A stretch of 64,000 nucleotides of DNA. It comes from Serilophus lunatus (taxonomy: Eukaryota > Chordata > Aves > Passeriformes > Eurylaimidae). The notes under the pieces are model-generated. The model was not told where the DNA came from. It was given only the letters and a program-made list of their open reading frames with translations, and did no database searches. The position numbers and the translations under genes were made by a program. Numbering within the stretch: position 1 is the stretch's first letter; each line of letters starts with the position of its first letter. This document shows positions 12,461 through 25,700 of the stretch, in pieces. Where the stretch lies: NCBI GenBank assembly GCA_013399895.1, contig VXBA01005469.1, forward strand, positions 393,909 through 457,908, given 5' to 3'.

Positions 12461-12791
12461 TTTCTTCTCAGTAGCTGGCACAGTGCTGTGGTTTGGATTC
12501 AGAATGAGCATAATGTTGGTAACCCGCTGATGTTCCGGGTTTTGCTAAACCAGGATTTTTTTGTTTTCTTCGTGTGGGTGTGTGTTTCATGCTCTGCCAG
12601 TGGGAAGGTGCACAGAAGAAAACTCCGAGGGAGCGTGGATGAGACATGACCCATACAGGCCTAAGAGATGCTACATGGAAAGTCATGCCCAGTGTATAAA
12701 CGGGCGAGAGGTTACCCGGGGGGAGCCCGTTAGGGTTTGGGAAGGGGGTCTGGCATCAGTCATCTGATGGTGAGCAATTGTATGGTGCATA

Positions 12792-13142
12792 TTTTTCTTT
12801 TTCCCTTTCCTTCCTTTCTTTCTCTTTTTCTTTTTCCTTTTCTTTTCTTTTCTTTTCTTTTCTTTTCTTTTCTTTTCTTTTCTTTTCTTTTCTTTTCTTT
12901 TCTTTTCTTTTCTTTTCTTTTCTTTTCTTTTCTTTTCTTTTCTTTTCTCTTCTCTTCTCTTCTCTTCTCTTCTCTTCTCTTCTCTTCTCTTCTTTCCTTT
13001 TCCTTTTCCTCTTTCCCTTTTCCTTTTCCTCTTTTCCTTTTCCTTTTCCTCTTTTCCTTTTCCTCTTTCCCTTTCCCTTTTCCTCTTTCCCTTTTCCTTT
13101 TCCTCTTTTCCTTTTCCTCTTTTCCTTTTCCTTTTCTTCCTC
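12792..13142 (+). repeat. 351-base pure polypyrimidine tract of three nested arrays
   Basis: Every base on the plus strand is C or T. Three successive arrays are visible: (TTTTC)n from about 12836 to 12947, a (TTCTC)n-type array from about 12946 to 12990, and a TTTTCC/TTCCTC-type array to 13142. Long mirror-symmetric polypyrimidine tracts can form triplex DNA in vitro. The long open frames of Phe/Leu/Ser or Lys/Arg/Glu through this stretch are products of the repeat and not genes. Confidence 0.95.
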
Positions 13143-14084
13143 GCACGCGGAGGGAAGAATTCCTGGCTCTGCGCTGAGTGCAGTCGTCACTGCTCGCCGT
13201 TACTGCTTACCAGTAGTCCCACCACAAAATTCCACTTGAATACACCCAGCAGGGGCCTCCAGCAGTGCCACCGCTTTCCTGGGGATGTTCTGCTGCGCGC
13301 AGTGGGGTGCCCGTTCCCCCGGGGTCACACAGCCAGCAGTCCCAGCTTTCCTTGCCGCGGGGACCTGCATGTTTCTTGCCGCGCCGACGCTTGGGTTTGC
13401 CTGCGGACCGGGAGCGGGTTTGAAGACGGAGGAAGCCACCCTGTGGCCACAGGCAGGAGACAGGGCCGTAAAACCCAAGCTTTTCGCCTCCCATGTCCCA
13501 GCTGATAAATACGCTGCCTTTGTGGGTGATGGTTTTTTCAAGGCGCTGCTTGTTCCTAGGTGATAACACAGAAAAGTACCTAGCCCTTCTTCGTGTACTC
13601 TTCAAAACAGGCTGGCCATGAGACGAGGACCCAAAGGAGGGCAGAGGAAGGAGTGGTTTTCTAGGAAAACCTGAAAAACCTTCCTGCTAACAAAGTGGAA
13701 AATGCTCTCAAAGCTTCCACATCTGCAGTAGGAGACAAATGAACAGGGTTCGGTGTTGTCATGCTGAGGCTTTGTTTGTTAAGGTTAAGACATCAATTTG
13801 TATTAAAGGCTTTTTCTGTTGGAGAATTAATGACTGATACAGGCTCATTAAAGTCGCAGTCTGTAATTTCACAGGCTGTGTACAGATGGAGGAATGGTCA
13901 TCAACAAAATAAGATGAGAATACTGAAAAAGAACGAAAGGGAAAACACAGCCCCATCAATTTACAAAACAGTACAACTGACAGGCACATTGCTGTGTCCT
14001 TGTTGTGCTTGCTTCATACAGCATATTTGCTTAAAAGTGGGAAGGATGGAAGATTGCTGTGTTCACAGGCAAAACATAAATGTA
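13143..14084. other. CpG-rich shoulder, then unique sequence, no gene
   Basis: From 13143 to about 13480 the DNA is again moderately CpG-rich and holds short overlapping open frames on both strands. None is recognisable. It may be a second part of the island at 11.7-12.5 kb, split by the pyrimidine tract. From 13500 on the composition is ordinary. Confidence 0.45.
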
Positions 14085-14265
14085 TGCAAAAGAATGGAAG
14101 AGAAAACTGACTGGTTGCTGGATGTCCATCACTGGAGGTCTTGAAATTTGGCCCAACCCCCCTTGTCTGACCTGATCTGGTGCTGGGGATAGTCGTGCTT
14201 TGAGCAGGAGGTTGGATTCCAGAGGTCTCTTCAATCAACATCTCTGTGATTTTTGTGACCCGGAT
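14085..14265 (+). mobile_element. CR1 LINE 3' end fragment
   Basis: The stretch reads in CR1 sense orientation: a degraded 'gaggtcttgaaatttggcc' zone, then 'aggaggttggattccagag' and 'gtctcttcaatcaacatct', then a 'ctctgtgatttttgtgacc' tail that resembles the CR1 3' terminal repeat. It is short, 5'-truncated and strongly diverged. Confidence 0.75.
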
Positions 14266-16864
14266 TTGGGCAATTGTGGGTTATCCTACAGTTTGCATCG
14301 TGCAGACAGTTCAGTGGTTAAAAGTTGGTAATTTGGGAGAAATCTTCTTAAAAAGATTTGGCTGCCTCGAAAAGGCATAAAGCAATAAAGTGCACAAAAT
14401 GGGGAATGTGACAGAATTTCAAGCAAGTTGTCTCTAGGTTGATAGAAATGGTAAGCCAGCATTTACTAGATCACTATTAAAATGCAACTGCCTGGATCTA
14501 GACAGAGGCTATCAAAAGAGCTCTTGCATTCCAAAATATCTGTAATCATTCAGAAACACTGTGGTGTCAAGCCTTGGCTTTATTTTTTACTCCATCAGTG
14601 CAATTTCAGTGTTTGATGACTTTCAGCTTCAGCTGGCTAGTGATTTACAAGTCACCTTTCCTTTTTTTTTTATTTTGACAATGGTGATGTATCAATTTTT
14701 AAAGGCTCTGTGCTTTTAGCGTTAGAAGTATTTTGTCTTTAAACAATGCTTAAATAGTTGAAATGACCAAACTCCCATGTCAAATGAAGAACTTGTTGGA
14801 GAAAAGCAATGAAAAAAACCCTGTGAGAATGACAGCAGATAAGGAGAAGTACTAAAATGTTTTTCCAATTTGCAGGAAGCTCTAGCTAGCCTTAACCTTT
14901 ACAGATCTCTTGGTATTGTAGTGCCCTTACCTACCCAACAGCTTTTATAGTAATTCATTTACACCTGGCCAAACTGCCATCTGAATAGAAGGAAGTTTAA
15001 TAAAGGCATTTGAAGGATTGTGGCTGCCCACTGAAGATTGCTTCTTAAACTTAGGTATTGATCAACCATTTTCACTTGCACTGAAGGAACTTTTGGTGCG
15101 GAGGGATACATCAATCACTTATATGCAGAGAGTACCAACACCCTGAAGAGCTGCTAAAAGAGAAATAAACAAGGAGAACAGTTTGCTGTCTTACTCTTCT
15201 TCAAGCCCATTTGACAGGAAACTCTATTCCAAGTATTTCAGCTCCATCAACACATGCAGTTTAGATAAGAAGTCTAGATAAGATCACTTGTTGACCCTGC
15301 AAAAAAGATGAGTGTTTTCCAAGAAGATAATGACAGCCTTTGGTTTGGATGTGAAGTATTAAAGCTTCCCCCTCCCACAATAGTTCCTGATATGGGAATT
15401 ACAGAATCACAGAATGGCTAAGGTTGGAAAACACCCTTGGATATCACCTAGTCCGACCCTCTGCTCAAGCAGGGTCAACCAGAGCAGGCTGTGAAGGCCA
15501 TGTCCAGCTGAGTCCTGAGTGTCTCCATGTCTCCATTGCATTCCAGGGGGGAAAAAAAAGACAGGAAGCAAACTAACACCGGATTGATTGAAAAACTGGA
15601 AAGCAAGCAGTTGCTGTATCAATGCTAAAACGCAACTGCCCCAATCTAGGCGTGTGCTCGTGGAAAAAAGCAAGCAAACAAGCAAACTGCCAAAAGCTCG
15701 GCAGCACGACTGCATCGTGTTCCATTTTTTAATAGTTCAGGGCTGCTCCATTGTGTTTCAAGGAGAAACACATTCTCAAGTCTACAACAGTACTCCAAGA
15801 GGATTCCAGTTTAAGGTATTCATATTGTTTTTGGGTAATCACTGCTTCTTTGAGCTTCTTGCATTGAACTGAATCTGCTGCCAGCCTTAGAAATGGATGC
15901 AGAAAGAAGAGCTTTCTGTCAGGGCACTCAAGGATCCCTGTGGCCAACTGAGACTGAAATGGCTATCAAAGCTATTACAAACACATGATCAGGGCAACCC
16001 TTTGTTGCCACAAATTTCCTGTTGGGTTTGATTCAAACTTACCCAGAGTGGATAAATCACAAATTTTCCAAATATAAGGAACCTGTGATAGACCCTTCCC
16101 TCACCCAGAATGAAGAGTAGCTGTCATTGTGTGATTTTTAAGACTCCCTAAGTAAAATAGAAGGAAAAAAGCCCTTTTAGAAATAAAGCAGTGTAACAGC
16201 AAGAGGAGCAGAAGCAACCAGTGAGTAAGCAGAGGCATTCCCAGCATTGAGTAACTGAAAAAAAATAAAGAGAAGACTAGAACAGAGAACAGGTGAACAC
16301 ACCTGAGTGAATTTATCAGACCAACCCCACAGCTCCCCAAGCTCCCAGGGCAGCTGGCCAGGAGACTGGTGCAAGCTTGGGAAGGGAGGCTGTGTTTATG
16401 TCCCCCCAAAGCTTATCAGTTACAGGAGTGACTTGCTGGTCTCAGTTGCCTAATTACCTGGATTTATGGCTTTGGCTGTGCTCTTACAAAACCAGGCGAG
16501 GGTGAAAGCTGGGGAAACACTGAAAAGCAATTGGTCTTTCAACAAATCCTCGGTTTTGTCACATCTTTAGAAAACAGGTAAGATTTAAACAGTGTACCAG
16601 TCAGATAATCTAAAACTTTTTACTTTCCTATGAAGCCTGCTTCCTCCTGCCATGGGAGAGGGAGATTGGAGGGTGCATGCTTGAAGGGGAGACCTGGCCC
16701 AGTGGGGACTTCTGAGCCTGAGGGCCAAGGCATGGAGGAGGAGGAGGAGGATCTGGCAGGAAAGGGAGGATGCAGGGTAGAAGCAGGGCAGAGAGGCAGA
16801 GAGCATGTGGGAGGAGAGCTGAGTGGGGAAGTGTGGGCTGCTGGAAGTGTGAGGCTTCCAGGAG
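14266..16864. other. Intergenic sequence between CR1 fragments
   Basis: Unique, AT-leaning DNA with one short CR1 piece inside (15400-15545). Open frames are short and unrecognisable. A leucine-rich minus-strand frame at 16101-16409 looks like a product of composition. No splice structure is convincing. Confidence 0.45.
15400..15545 (-). mobile_element. CR1 LINE 3' end fragment
   Basis: The plus strand starts with 'acagaatcacagaatggct' followed by 'aaggttggaaaacaccct' and 'atcacctagtccgaccctc', the reverse complement of the CR1 3' untranslated end. The match fades near 15545. Confidence 0.85.
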
Positions 16865-17285
16865 CAACGAGGGAGAGGGCATTTTGTGTTAGCAATAATG
16901 GGGCCAGCAGGACCAGGGCAGTGGCTGCACCTGTACTCAGCACTGGTGAGGCCACACCTCAACTCCTGTGTCTAAGTCTGGGACTTTCACCCTGAGAAAG
17001 GCACTGAGATGCTGCGTGTGTCCAGAGAAGGGCAGCAGAGCTGGTGAAGGGCTGGAGGACAAGTCTGGTGAGGAGCAGCTGGGGAAAAGGAGGCTCAGAG
17101 GGGACCCTGCTGCTTTCTGCCTGAAAGGAGGCTGTAGCCAGGTGGGAGTTGGCCTCTTCTCCCAAATAACAAGCAATGGTACAAGAGGAGGTGGCCTCAA
17201 GTTGCACCAGGGGAGGTTTAGATTGGATATTAGGAAAAATTTCTTCACTGAAAGGGTGGTCAGACACTGGAAGGACTGCCATACC
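16865..17285 (+). mobile_element. CR1 LINE fragment, ORF2 C-terminus
   Basis: The stretch is in sense orientation. The translation around 17060-17280 shows the CR1 ORF2 C-terminal signatures in broken pieces: a GLEDKSGEEQLGKRRLRGD-like block, then an (F/G)RLDIRKNFF-like block and a VVRHWKD-like block. The pieces are in different frames, so the copy is inactive. Confidence 0.9.
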
Positions 17286-20200
17286 AAGGCACAACAACAA
17301 CCCACCTCAAGGTAAAAGCCTGCCCCTGAGAAAGGCAAGGACTGAGCGATGCTTCCTCTGTGAGCCACTTCCAAGTCAAGCTTATCTGTGCCCTGGCTGC
17401 TTTGCCCAAAGGTTGTACCTACAACTTTGCATTCATATGGCTGCAGCAGCAGTGCTCTTATGTTGTAGCTGACATTGTCATTTACTTCACAGTTTTACAG
17501 CCTTTCTTTTAAATACTGTTTTACTTGCAAATATCTGAAGGTGATATTCTATAGACATCTTACTCTCTCTTGAGTTTTCTGTATCTGCCAGCAGCATTAC
17601 CTACTGATTTTTCAATTCTGATTAAGTTTAGTATATAGTCTTAGAGGTCTAGAGGAAGAGCTCAGCTTATATAAGGGAGAGTGCCCAGAAAATGCACAAG
17701 TTTTCCTTTAAAATGCTGTAGCTTGTTCCTCGTGCTTTTCACTGAGGTGTCTCAGACTACTTGAGGTATAATGCAGTCTGCTTTGCTTAATTGGCACTTT
17801 CCTGTGGGAGGAAAAAAGGCTTGTTCAAGCATCATGGATAACATACTCTCAAGAAAAAGGCAACCATCCTGATCACAGCCTGCAGTAGTGCTGTGAGTCC
17901 TGCATGGATGAAGCTTGCTGTTGTCTACCAGGGTGTTTGTATTGCCCAGATGTATTTCAACATTGGGCTTAGTGATCTGTGAGCCCTCTAATTCTCTTCT
18001 CCTCGTGTTAAGCAGAGTGAATTAGGAGACTGGTGTCGTTGAGGATGACAAGCCTGTGTCAGAGCATTAAGGCTTTAGAAAAAACGTGTAAAAAGATCAT
18101 GCTGAGCAGCAGAAGGCAGGCAAAAGCAAGTCACCACTATGCATTTGTTTTTCCAGCGTTTTTCTGGGAAGGAGTGAGGTGGTGCTGCTGTATTCCTCTG
18201 TATGGAGGGGCATCAGGCTGTTAACAGCATTGGGAAGCCAACCAGAAAGTGTGAGGTGAAATATCCTGTACAGTTGTGGGAGAATTGGAAGGAGAAGCAT
18301 GAATGAGGTGCCTATTGTTTGTACTTGAAAGCTTGTTTTTCGCCAGAGAGAACTTGCAACTTGTTTTTCATAGCTTTCACTCTGCTTTGTTAGTTTTTAA
18401 AATGCCATAAACGTCTTGAGGTGTGCTAAGAAAGCTGTATTTTGCTCTCAGATATCTGGGGAATAGGACTTTTGTGTACTGAAGGGGTCAGTCTTTCCCT
18501 ACTTTTCCCCTCAGGCAGTCTGTTGTTGAATTCCTTCATTTTAGATGATGGCTGATCCAGGAGCTGAGCTCTATTAACGTGGTTATTTGTTTAAATATGT
18601 ATTTTGCTGGCCTCATCAGGGTAATCGTGTTATGCAGAATAAAAGCTAGCAGCCTCGGGTCCCATTGCAACCTCATTTCAATTGGAACCGACTGGGGACA
18701 CGTTCTAAGTGAATCTGTGCACCTGAAACTGCATGCACACACCTAATCTGCCCAAAGGTAATGGCATGTGCAAATTACTGGGGCTCCAGTGGCCTGTGGC
18801 TGCTGGGAAGAAATGATTAACAACCATTATTGACTCCTGGAGGCTGGTGCTCCGTGGAGGTTTAGCCAAGGCAGGCTGGAGTCATTCAGCTGCTTTTCTC
18901 CAGAGCCTTCTCTAATTACGTGACTACCCGAGGATCCAACAAACAACACAAAGCTTTACACAAAAGGCTGAAATAAAGCTGCACATAAATATGTGCATAG
19001 ATTCATGTGCACATGCAGACACATCTTCACAGCAAGGTAATAATGAAGAACACACTCATGTTAGGACTAGTAAGTCTGGTGGTGCAAGTCAACACCTTTC
19101 CACTTTGAATTCAGGATGAAGCTGTAGCTAAAATGCCAACTACTGCTATTCAGCAAATCCTGCTGCTGTTTTGGGCTGTGTGAAGACTCAGCCACTTGCC
19201 TTACAGGATGACCTGATAGATGTGCTGCCATTCTTCCATGTGATGGGGACCATGGCCACTCTAGTGAGGCAGGAGGGAAGAGGATCTGTACCATTCCTTG
19301 TATATCTGGGATGGATGGATGGATGGATGGATGGATGGATGGATGGATGGATGGATGCCTTTGGGGACCTGCACTGCTTGTGGAGGTTGTTTAACAAGTT
19401 TATATGTGGCCTATGGTGCAAGGATTGATATTGGGGAAGATGCACCTGTGGCAGTGCTCTGTCCAGCTTTGTTACAGCAAAGTGTGTTAATTACTGGTGG
19501 AGCTGCTCTCCTTCTGCGATCTCCTGAAGCTGGATGACACTTCCTGCCACTGGCACTGACAGACATCCAGATATTTATCTGGTTTCATGAAATCACTTTA
19601 TTCATTTGGATCTCTGAGTTGCTGTTGGACTGCATACAGTTTAGACCTCATGTATCTGCTGGCCTTTAGTGCTTGTTTCTTGCTATTTTAATATTTGTAT
19701 TTAATATTTAGTTTGGGTGTTTTGTGTTGAAAGGAGGGAGGGGTTTTTTCCCCTTCCCTTTTCTTATGAGTGTGTAATCACAGGTGATTTGTTTTCAGAA
19801 TGCTGTGGTTTTCACTGTCTCCATGTTTGCTGAAATCAGGCATTAAAGGTGACCCACAAAGCTGTATTTTGTAGTAAAAAAAGTTTTAGAGGCTCTGGTA
19901 AACTTTGCACCCTTTGCAACACAGAAGTGGTTGACTTGTTGATTGTATGGCAACATATGTTTTTAGTTAGGACGAGATCTTTCAGATGGTTGCCTTTGAC
20001 ATTTGTGCCTCATTTCTGTAGGGCTGCAAACAACAGCAAGTAGTTATTTTGGATAGTCACTGTGAGTCAGCTGACACATGCTTCCAAGAGCCTTAAAATG
20101 AAACAAGTTCTTCTCTAACCCCTTCCTTGCAATGTTGGGGGGCGAGGCCTTGCTTGACAAGCCAGGAGACAGCCTGTTCTGCCCCCCAGAAGTTCTGTCC

Positions 20201-22502
20201 AATTTGTTGCTTGTCCTAGGTGTCAGCTCTGCACTATGTGCAGTGTTCCTTTGGAAGTAGAGGTAGTGAATTGTGGAGAAACAGGAAGGCAGCAAAGACA
20301 GGGTCAAGCAATAACTTGCTGCTCAAGTTGCAGCTTTGGTGCAGTGCATCCACTGCAAAGGGGAACTTCACCCTAATTAATGGACTGCCTGTCAGGCTGG
20401 GAAATCAGGTTCTGTGAACTCCAGAAGTGAACTTACTTTCTCAGGTGACTACTCAGCTGGCAGAGAGGCTTCTCTAGGGAATTGCAGAAGTCTGGCTCCT
20501 TTGGCATAACAAGAAGTGCTTTTTTTCTGTCTCCTGTGGCTCCACCTGGCTGGGCACATTCACAGGCAAGACTGGAAGCTGAGGAGGGTGCATGACCCCT
20601 CTTTGGGCTGCTGTGTGATGTTGCACTATTTTGCATAAGTTCTGTTTCCTTGGAGAAAGATCTGATGCTGCAGGTAACTGCAGTGTAGTTCTTTTTCAGA
20701 CACATCCTCCCCCTTTTGATGGCGAAGCCAAGCACCTTACCAGGCACAAACAGGAGCTTTTGCAATGTTGAAGCATTTTTGCCTATGGCCAGAAGAGAAG
20801 TTGCAAGTTCAGAGGTGCAAGTCCACCTCCAGCAATTAATCTTCCTTGGCTGACCTGCAGCTGCACCTTTGGATTTCCTTTTACTGTGAAAAGTTGTCTG
20901 ACAATGGTAAACCTCCAGTGTCACACTTGTGGCATAGAAGAAAGGGAAACTTATCCCCAAGTTCTTAGCAGATACTGCTCTAACAGTCATTGAAATACGG
21001 GATTTTTTTAAACCAAATAGCATTGTATCTAAAATTATCTGCTCAGACTCAGTAGGGAAATGATTAGCATACAAGAATAATTTAAATGTTTCTCTTCACT
21101 TTGCTTCAAGCCGTGTCACTCACTAATGATAATGAGATTTAAAGGTTTCCTGGTGAACAAGCCCATGAAGTGTATATATAGTAGCAAAGAAAAGGTAACT
21201 CCTGAAATGTTACCTATGTTTTCCTATTTTAGAATTATTATATAATTTATAAATATGAAATGTTAATAATAATTCTTACATGCTGCATTGTGTGCACTTG
21301 TTATTCTTGAAAGTAAGAAAATTGATTTAATTCTTAGTAATTCCTTAGTAGCAGCATGATTTTATGCTAATCTGGGATGGAATATCTGGTTTGGTGTGCA
21401 TGTGTTCTTAGAGGTTTAGGCTCTGGGTTTGTTAGCTGCAGGGGATAACGTTTGAGTATTGGGTTGAAACAAACTTATGTTCCCAAAGTGTTTTAGCATG
21501 CTGCACTCGCTGTTGTTAAGTAGCTTCTGCTTGAAATTAATTCCACTGGGAAATAAAAGACCTCAGCTAATGGAATTACGTCAGTGTATTTGGAATATGA
21601 AAAAGGCAAGCAATTAAAAATAGAATATTAATTAATTAAGCTTACAGCTTCCTCTTAAAGATTTAATGTTTGAAGGAGTGCTGTAATAAACTGTAGCAAG
21701 ATAATACTAATAAAACAAATGTAATTTGACAGAGTTGGCTTATTAGATATTATTAATTGAGCATGAGTTGAGAGTTGTGTCTTAGTATTAAGAGAGAATA
21801 AAAATGGTTGGTTCATTAGCTGTCAGCAATGCTTTTTAACATGTATCAGGCTATGCCATTTGTGGCTTTATTTCCTAAAAAATCTCTCACAGGAGTTTAA
21901 AGAAATTTCTCACTTAAGCTTATGGAGCTGCTAAGGAGGAAGACTAGTATGAAACCATCTGTGCATAATCTGTGGCACTTGGACAAGCCAGGCTTTAGTG
22001 ATTAGTTAGAGAACACTCACTTCATTAGCTGGATTCGGAAGTTAATCACAATTTTCACGTTAAATCCCAGTTCTCAGGTGATTTCTCGAGCCCCTGTCAC
22101 TGCCAGAGTTTTGCCTGATGGCTGCAATCATGTTGGACTGTTCATCAGTGACATTATAATGAGTGCTGTGTCCTCAGCTCCCAGTGATGTGTCAGTGGCA
22201 GATGGGAGAGTGTATGACTGCTGGTTTTGACCTTGTCTCTCCTCAGTTGGAGTAGCCCTTTTGGATCAACTGGGTAGTTGGGGCTCTGCGTGGTTGGGAA
22301 AGAGGATGTTGGACATTACAAGGCTGCAGTGTGCAACAGCTCTCACAGCACTGTCACTGCCAAAGAGAATGTAAGATACAAGTGTATTGTGAGAATGAAT
22401 TCTCAGTTTTAAGTCCTTGTCTCTCTGTGTTGGCCTGCAGGGACTGGACACTATGTTATAGTGTAAAGAGCATGTAGTCAAGGTTGGCAGCTTCTGTTTT
22501 TC
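17286..22502. other. Intergenic sequence, no gene supported
   Basis: About 5 kb without a supportable gene. The longest open frame is 213 codons on the minus strand (21074-20433). It has no signal peptide, domain or repeated motif that I recognise. The AT-rich part at 21200-21900 contains TAATTAATTAA-type runs. The only clear repeat is the ATGG microsatellite at 19308-19357. Confidence 0.45.
19308..19357 (+). repeat. (ATGG)n microsatellite
   Basis: About twelve perfect tandem copies of the tetranucleotide. Open frames through it (Met-Asp-Gly-Trp repeats) are artefacts of the repeat. Confidence 0.98.
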
Positions 22503-22715
22503 ACAGAATCAGCAAGGCTGGAAGACACCTTCGAGATTCTAGTCCAGCCATCCCTGCAGATCACAGTGGTGCACTGAAATCACCCCAAAGCCATGTCCCC
22601 AAGAGTCACATCCAGATGCTTCTTTAGCACTTTCAGAGGCAGTGACTCCACCACCTCCCTGATAATTTATTTCAGTGCCTGACCACTCTTTGAGGCATAT
22701 TTCGTGTTTCTCCAA
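22503..22715 (-). mobile_element. CR1 LINE 3' end fragment
   Basis: The plus strand reads 'cacagaatcagcaaggctgg', then 'agtccagccatccctgcaga', and ends in a 'tgactccaccacctccctg' block and 'cagtgcctgaccactcttt'. This is the reverse complement of a CR1 3' region and belongs to a more diverged subfamily than the copy at 1648. Confidence 0.85.
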
Positions 22716-25700
22716 CAGCTAATGTAGACCTCCCCTGGAGAAAGTTCATCTGAGTTAATTTTGAGTTTATGTGCTAATCTAAATGAGAACACATGCATGC
22801 TAATTCTTGATTTAGGGTTTGTCAGACTTGCAATTATCATCTATGCTTCTGCTACAAGACTAATAACAAGATGTTACAGTTAGACTTTTAAACCAAGCCA
22901 TTTAAGCTCTTAAATGTGCTGAGCTCTTATTGAGCTTCCTTGTTTAGTTATTAGGTGCTAAATTTAGGCTCTCTTTCACATCTTGGGATTTTTTTTTCCT
23001 CCAGTGCTTGAATTTGCCAGCTAGAAAAATTAGATCTTTATTTTGGAATATGCATTAACATAGATATTGAGGTCAACCCAGTCCAGCAAGGTTTATGGAA
23101 ATCTGCCTTAGCCTTCATGAAGTCCAACCCACAGTGGAATAATGTGGAGATTTCAGGACCTACAAAATACTGATTGCAACTCTCCTCCCAGTTCATCAAG
23201 ATGTGTTTTTTTAGGGATACCATGACACAGAAGTTTGTGAGTTATGCATTGCTCTGCCCTCCTGCTTCCCTCAGCCTTAATACCTGCCTCAGCTTGTGGT
23301 TTCAGGGCTGCTGGATGACCCACAAAAATAAGTAGTTGCCTCTCTTCTCTATGATCCCTTGCCTTCCCTGTCACCTTTCCTTCTAGTTTCTGCACTTCAG
23401 AGCCAGGAGTAGAGGATGAGAAAGAGTTTCCTCCTTACACTGCTCCCTTGACATTGTCAGTACCCAGCAGAGCGCTCTGGCTGCCCTGCCCTCCTGATAG
23501 TGCTGAATGTTGAAAGCAATCTCATATTTTGTGCTTCTGGGGCTTGAACTTTCCATCCCTGACTCAAACCAGAACAATATAGGAATGTGAACTAGAAAAT
23601 GAGTTCTGATGGTACCATTGTGTGGGATGACTTGGGTTTCGTGCCTTTAGTTAATGCCCTTCCTCTCTTTCCTGGAGGTAGGAACCAGAGAAACCTTTTT
23701 TCTTCTACCTTGTATGTGAAGACAGAGCAGTCAGAAAGGAGGGATTTAGGCTGTTAGAGATGCATGCTATCCTATTTTGAAATAGCTAGAAAACCCAGCT
23801 ATGATTTTGCAGGTGGTTTCAATGTGGGTGGAACCTTTGCTTGCCAGGACAAAGTAGTCTTTGCCCAGAAGCAGTTGGCTTCTTAGTAGCAAGCAATTAT
23901 AATTTGTGTGGAAGTAATTTACATTCAGACTACAGTAACCTTATAACTCAGTCATGCCGAGTTCCACTTGTGACAAAAGGCATAGGGTTAGTTTCCACTT
24001 CTGATGTTGCAAATGTCAGGATCCAGTTTTGTAAGAAAACTGTTAAAAATTACTATTTGAGGTTTTTAGAGTGTCAAAGGCAATATTCTAGGTCTGTCCC
24101 TAGGCATTAATATATATGTTGGATGCTGACTCAAAATACACTCTTGCTATGACTTGTGACATCCCAGTAGGGTTCTCTCTTCCTAAATCAAATCCAAGTA
24201 AAATGCTTCTTCAGCATGACAAGGAAATGGATGTTCTCATGATGGGGAAACTGTTCAGGGACTTCATTTGTTACCTGCTGCCTTCTCAAAAGCAAAGCTC
24301 TGGCTGCATGCAGGTTCCCAGGAGATACCTTGTAAGCCTGTGTGGCAATGCTTCCAAGGTAGGAGGAGATTTCAGAAAGAAAATACATATCATCTCCTGT
24401 ACATCCTTTAAGTAAATCACACATGGAATCATACAGGATATTCTGGGTTGGAAGGGACCCACAAGGATCACTGAGTCCAACTCTTGGCCCTGCACGGGGC
24501 CATCCCCAAGAATCACATCGTGTGCCTGAGGGTGTTGTCCAGGAATGAAACATCCAGAGGAAAAAAATCCCCCATTTCTTCCACTCTAGCCTAGAAGTTC
24601 AGTTTGGCAGAGCAGGGAGATGCACTCGTCTGTATGGCAAGTCCTGAAAACAACACTTTGATGGTATAAGCTGCTCTGGCAGGTTTCCTTGTCCAGAGCC
24701 TGTGTTCTGGTTTCTGAATTCCAACAAGATGGTGAGCCAAGAGGGGTTCACTTCCCCTGTGCCAAGCCATGCTTATGGTTTCCTTACCAGCAAGGGGCAA
24801 AGTAGAAGGACAGGACTTTACGTGCATCTTGGGCAGACAGCATCAATGAGTGTTTTAAGGCTGGGTAAGATCCAATGAAGCCTTACCCACCCTGGGCACA
24901 TCTTGTTTTAGTGAGGAAAATCTGTGTAAGCACATGGAATGGAAGAAACACTATTCAAATGAAAAAACCCACCTCCATTTTATTTCAAGTTAAGATATTA
25001 AAGTGCTCTCATTGTCAATCTCTCTGTATTGATTTCAGGCTGATATTTCAAATAACTGTAGAAAAGGAAGAACATTTCCAATTGACAAGAGGTACAAGGA
25101 GTCTTCCTGCTTTTGGTCACTCTCTGTGGAATGTTAAATATCCCAATAATGAGCACTCCTCTCAGCAATGTAAATGTATTTAAAGAAACTACAGAACTTA
25201 TCAATGAATCCACATTCTCGAATCTAAGAGAGACGAAGCTGAAACCATTTTTTTCAGGTAGTTTGGGGAAAAAAGAAAACACAGAAAAACACACTTGTGC
25301 AAATGGTTTGTGGCTTTGGTACAACGAGGAATGTGTGCACAGTTCTGGGAGTGTTCTAGTCTGTGTCAGACTAGACAGGATACAGGAATATGACACTGGC
25401 AGGTACTCAAATGTAAACCCAGAGATGGGAGAACTGTATATGAAGACATTGCCAACGTGGAAGTTGGTGAGTATCACTTAAAAATCCCAGTGTATCCACA
25501 TGTGTGCAGAAATAAGACTACCTAGATAACGAATCTTCTGCAATCCCAGGTCTTTCCTACCCTCGCCTAGAGGGCTGTGCCCTCCTCCAGCTGTGTGCAG
25601 AGACAGGGTTCCTTCGAGGTATGCATTGCCTGGGCTGGCTGGGGCTTTCCCTCCTTCCAGTTGCCCTGCATGTTTGCTGGGCATCTGGGCAGAGGGGGGC

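Noticed and set aside
12737..13239. Open frames rich in Phe/Leu/Ser or in Lys/Arg/Glu
   Set aside because: Translation of the pure pyrimidine tract and its complement.
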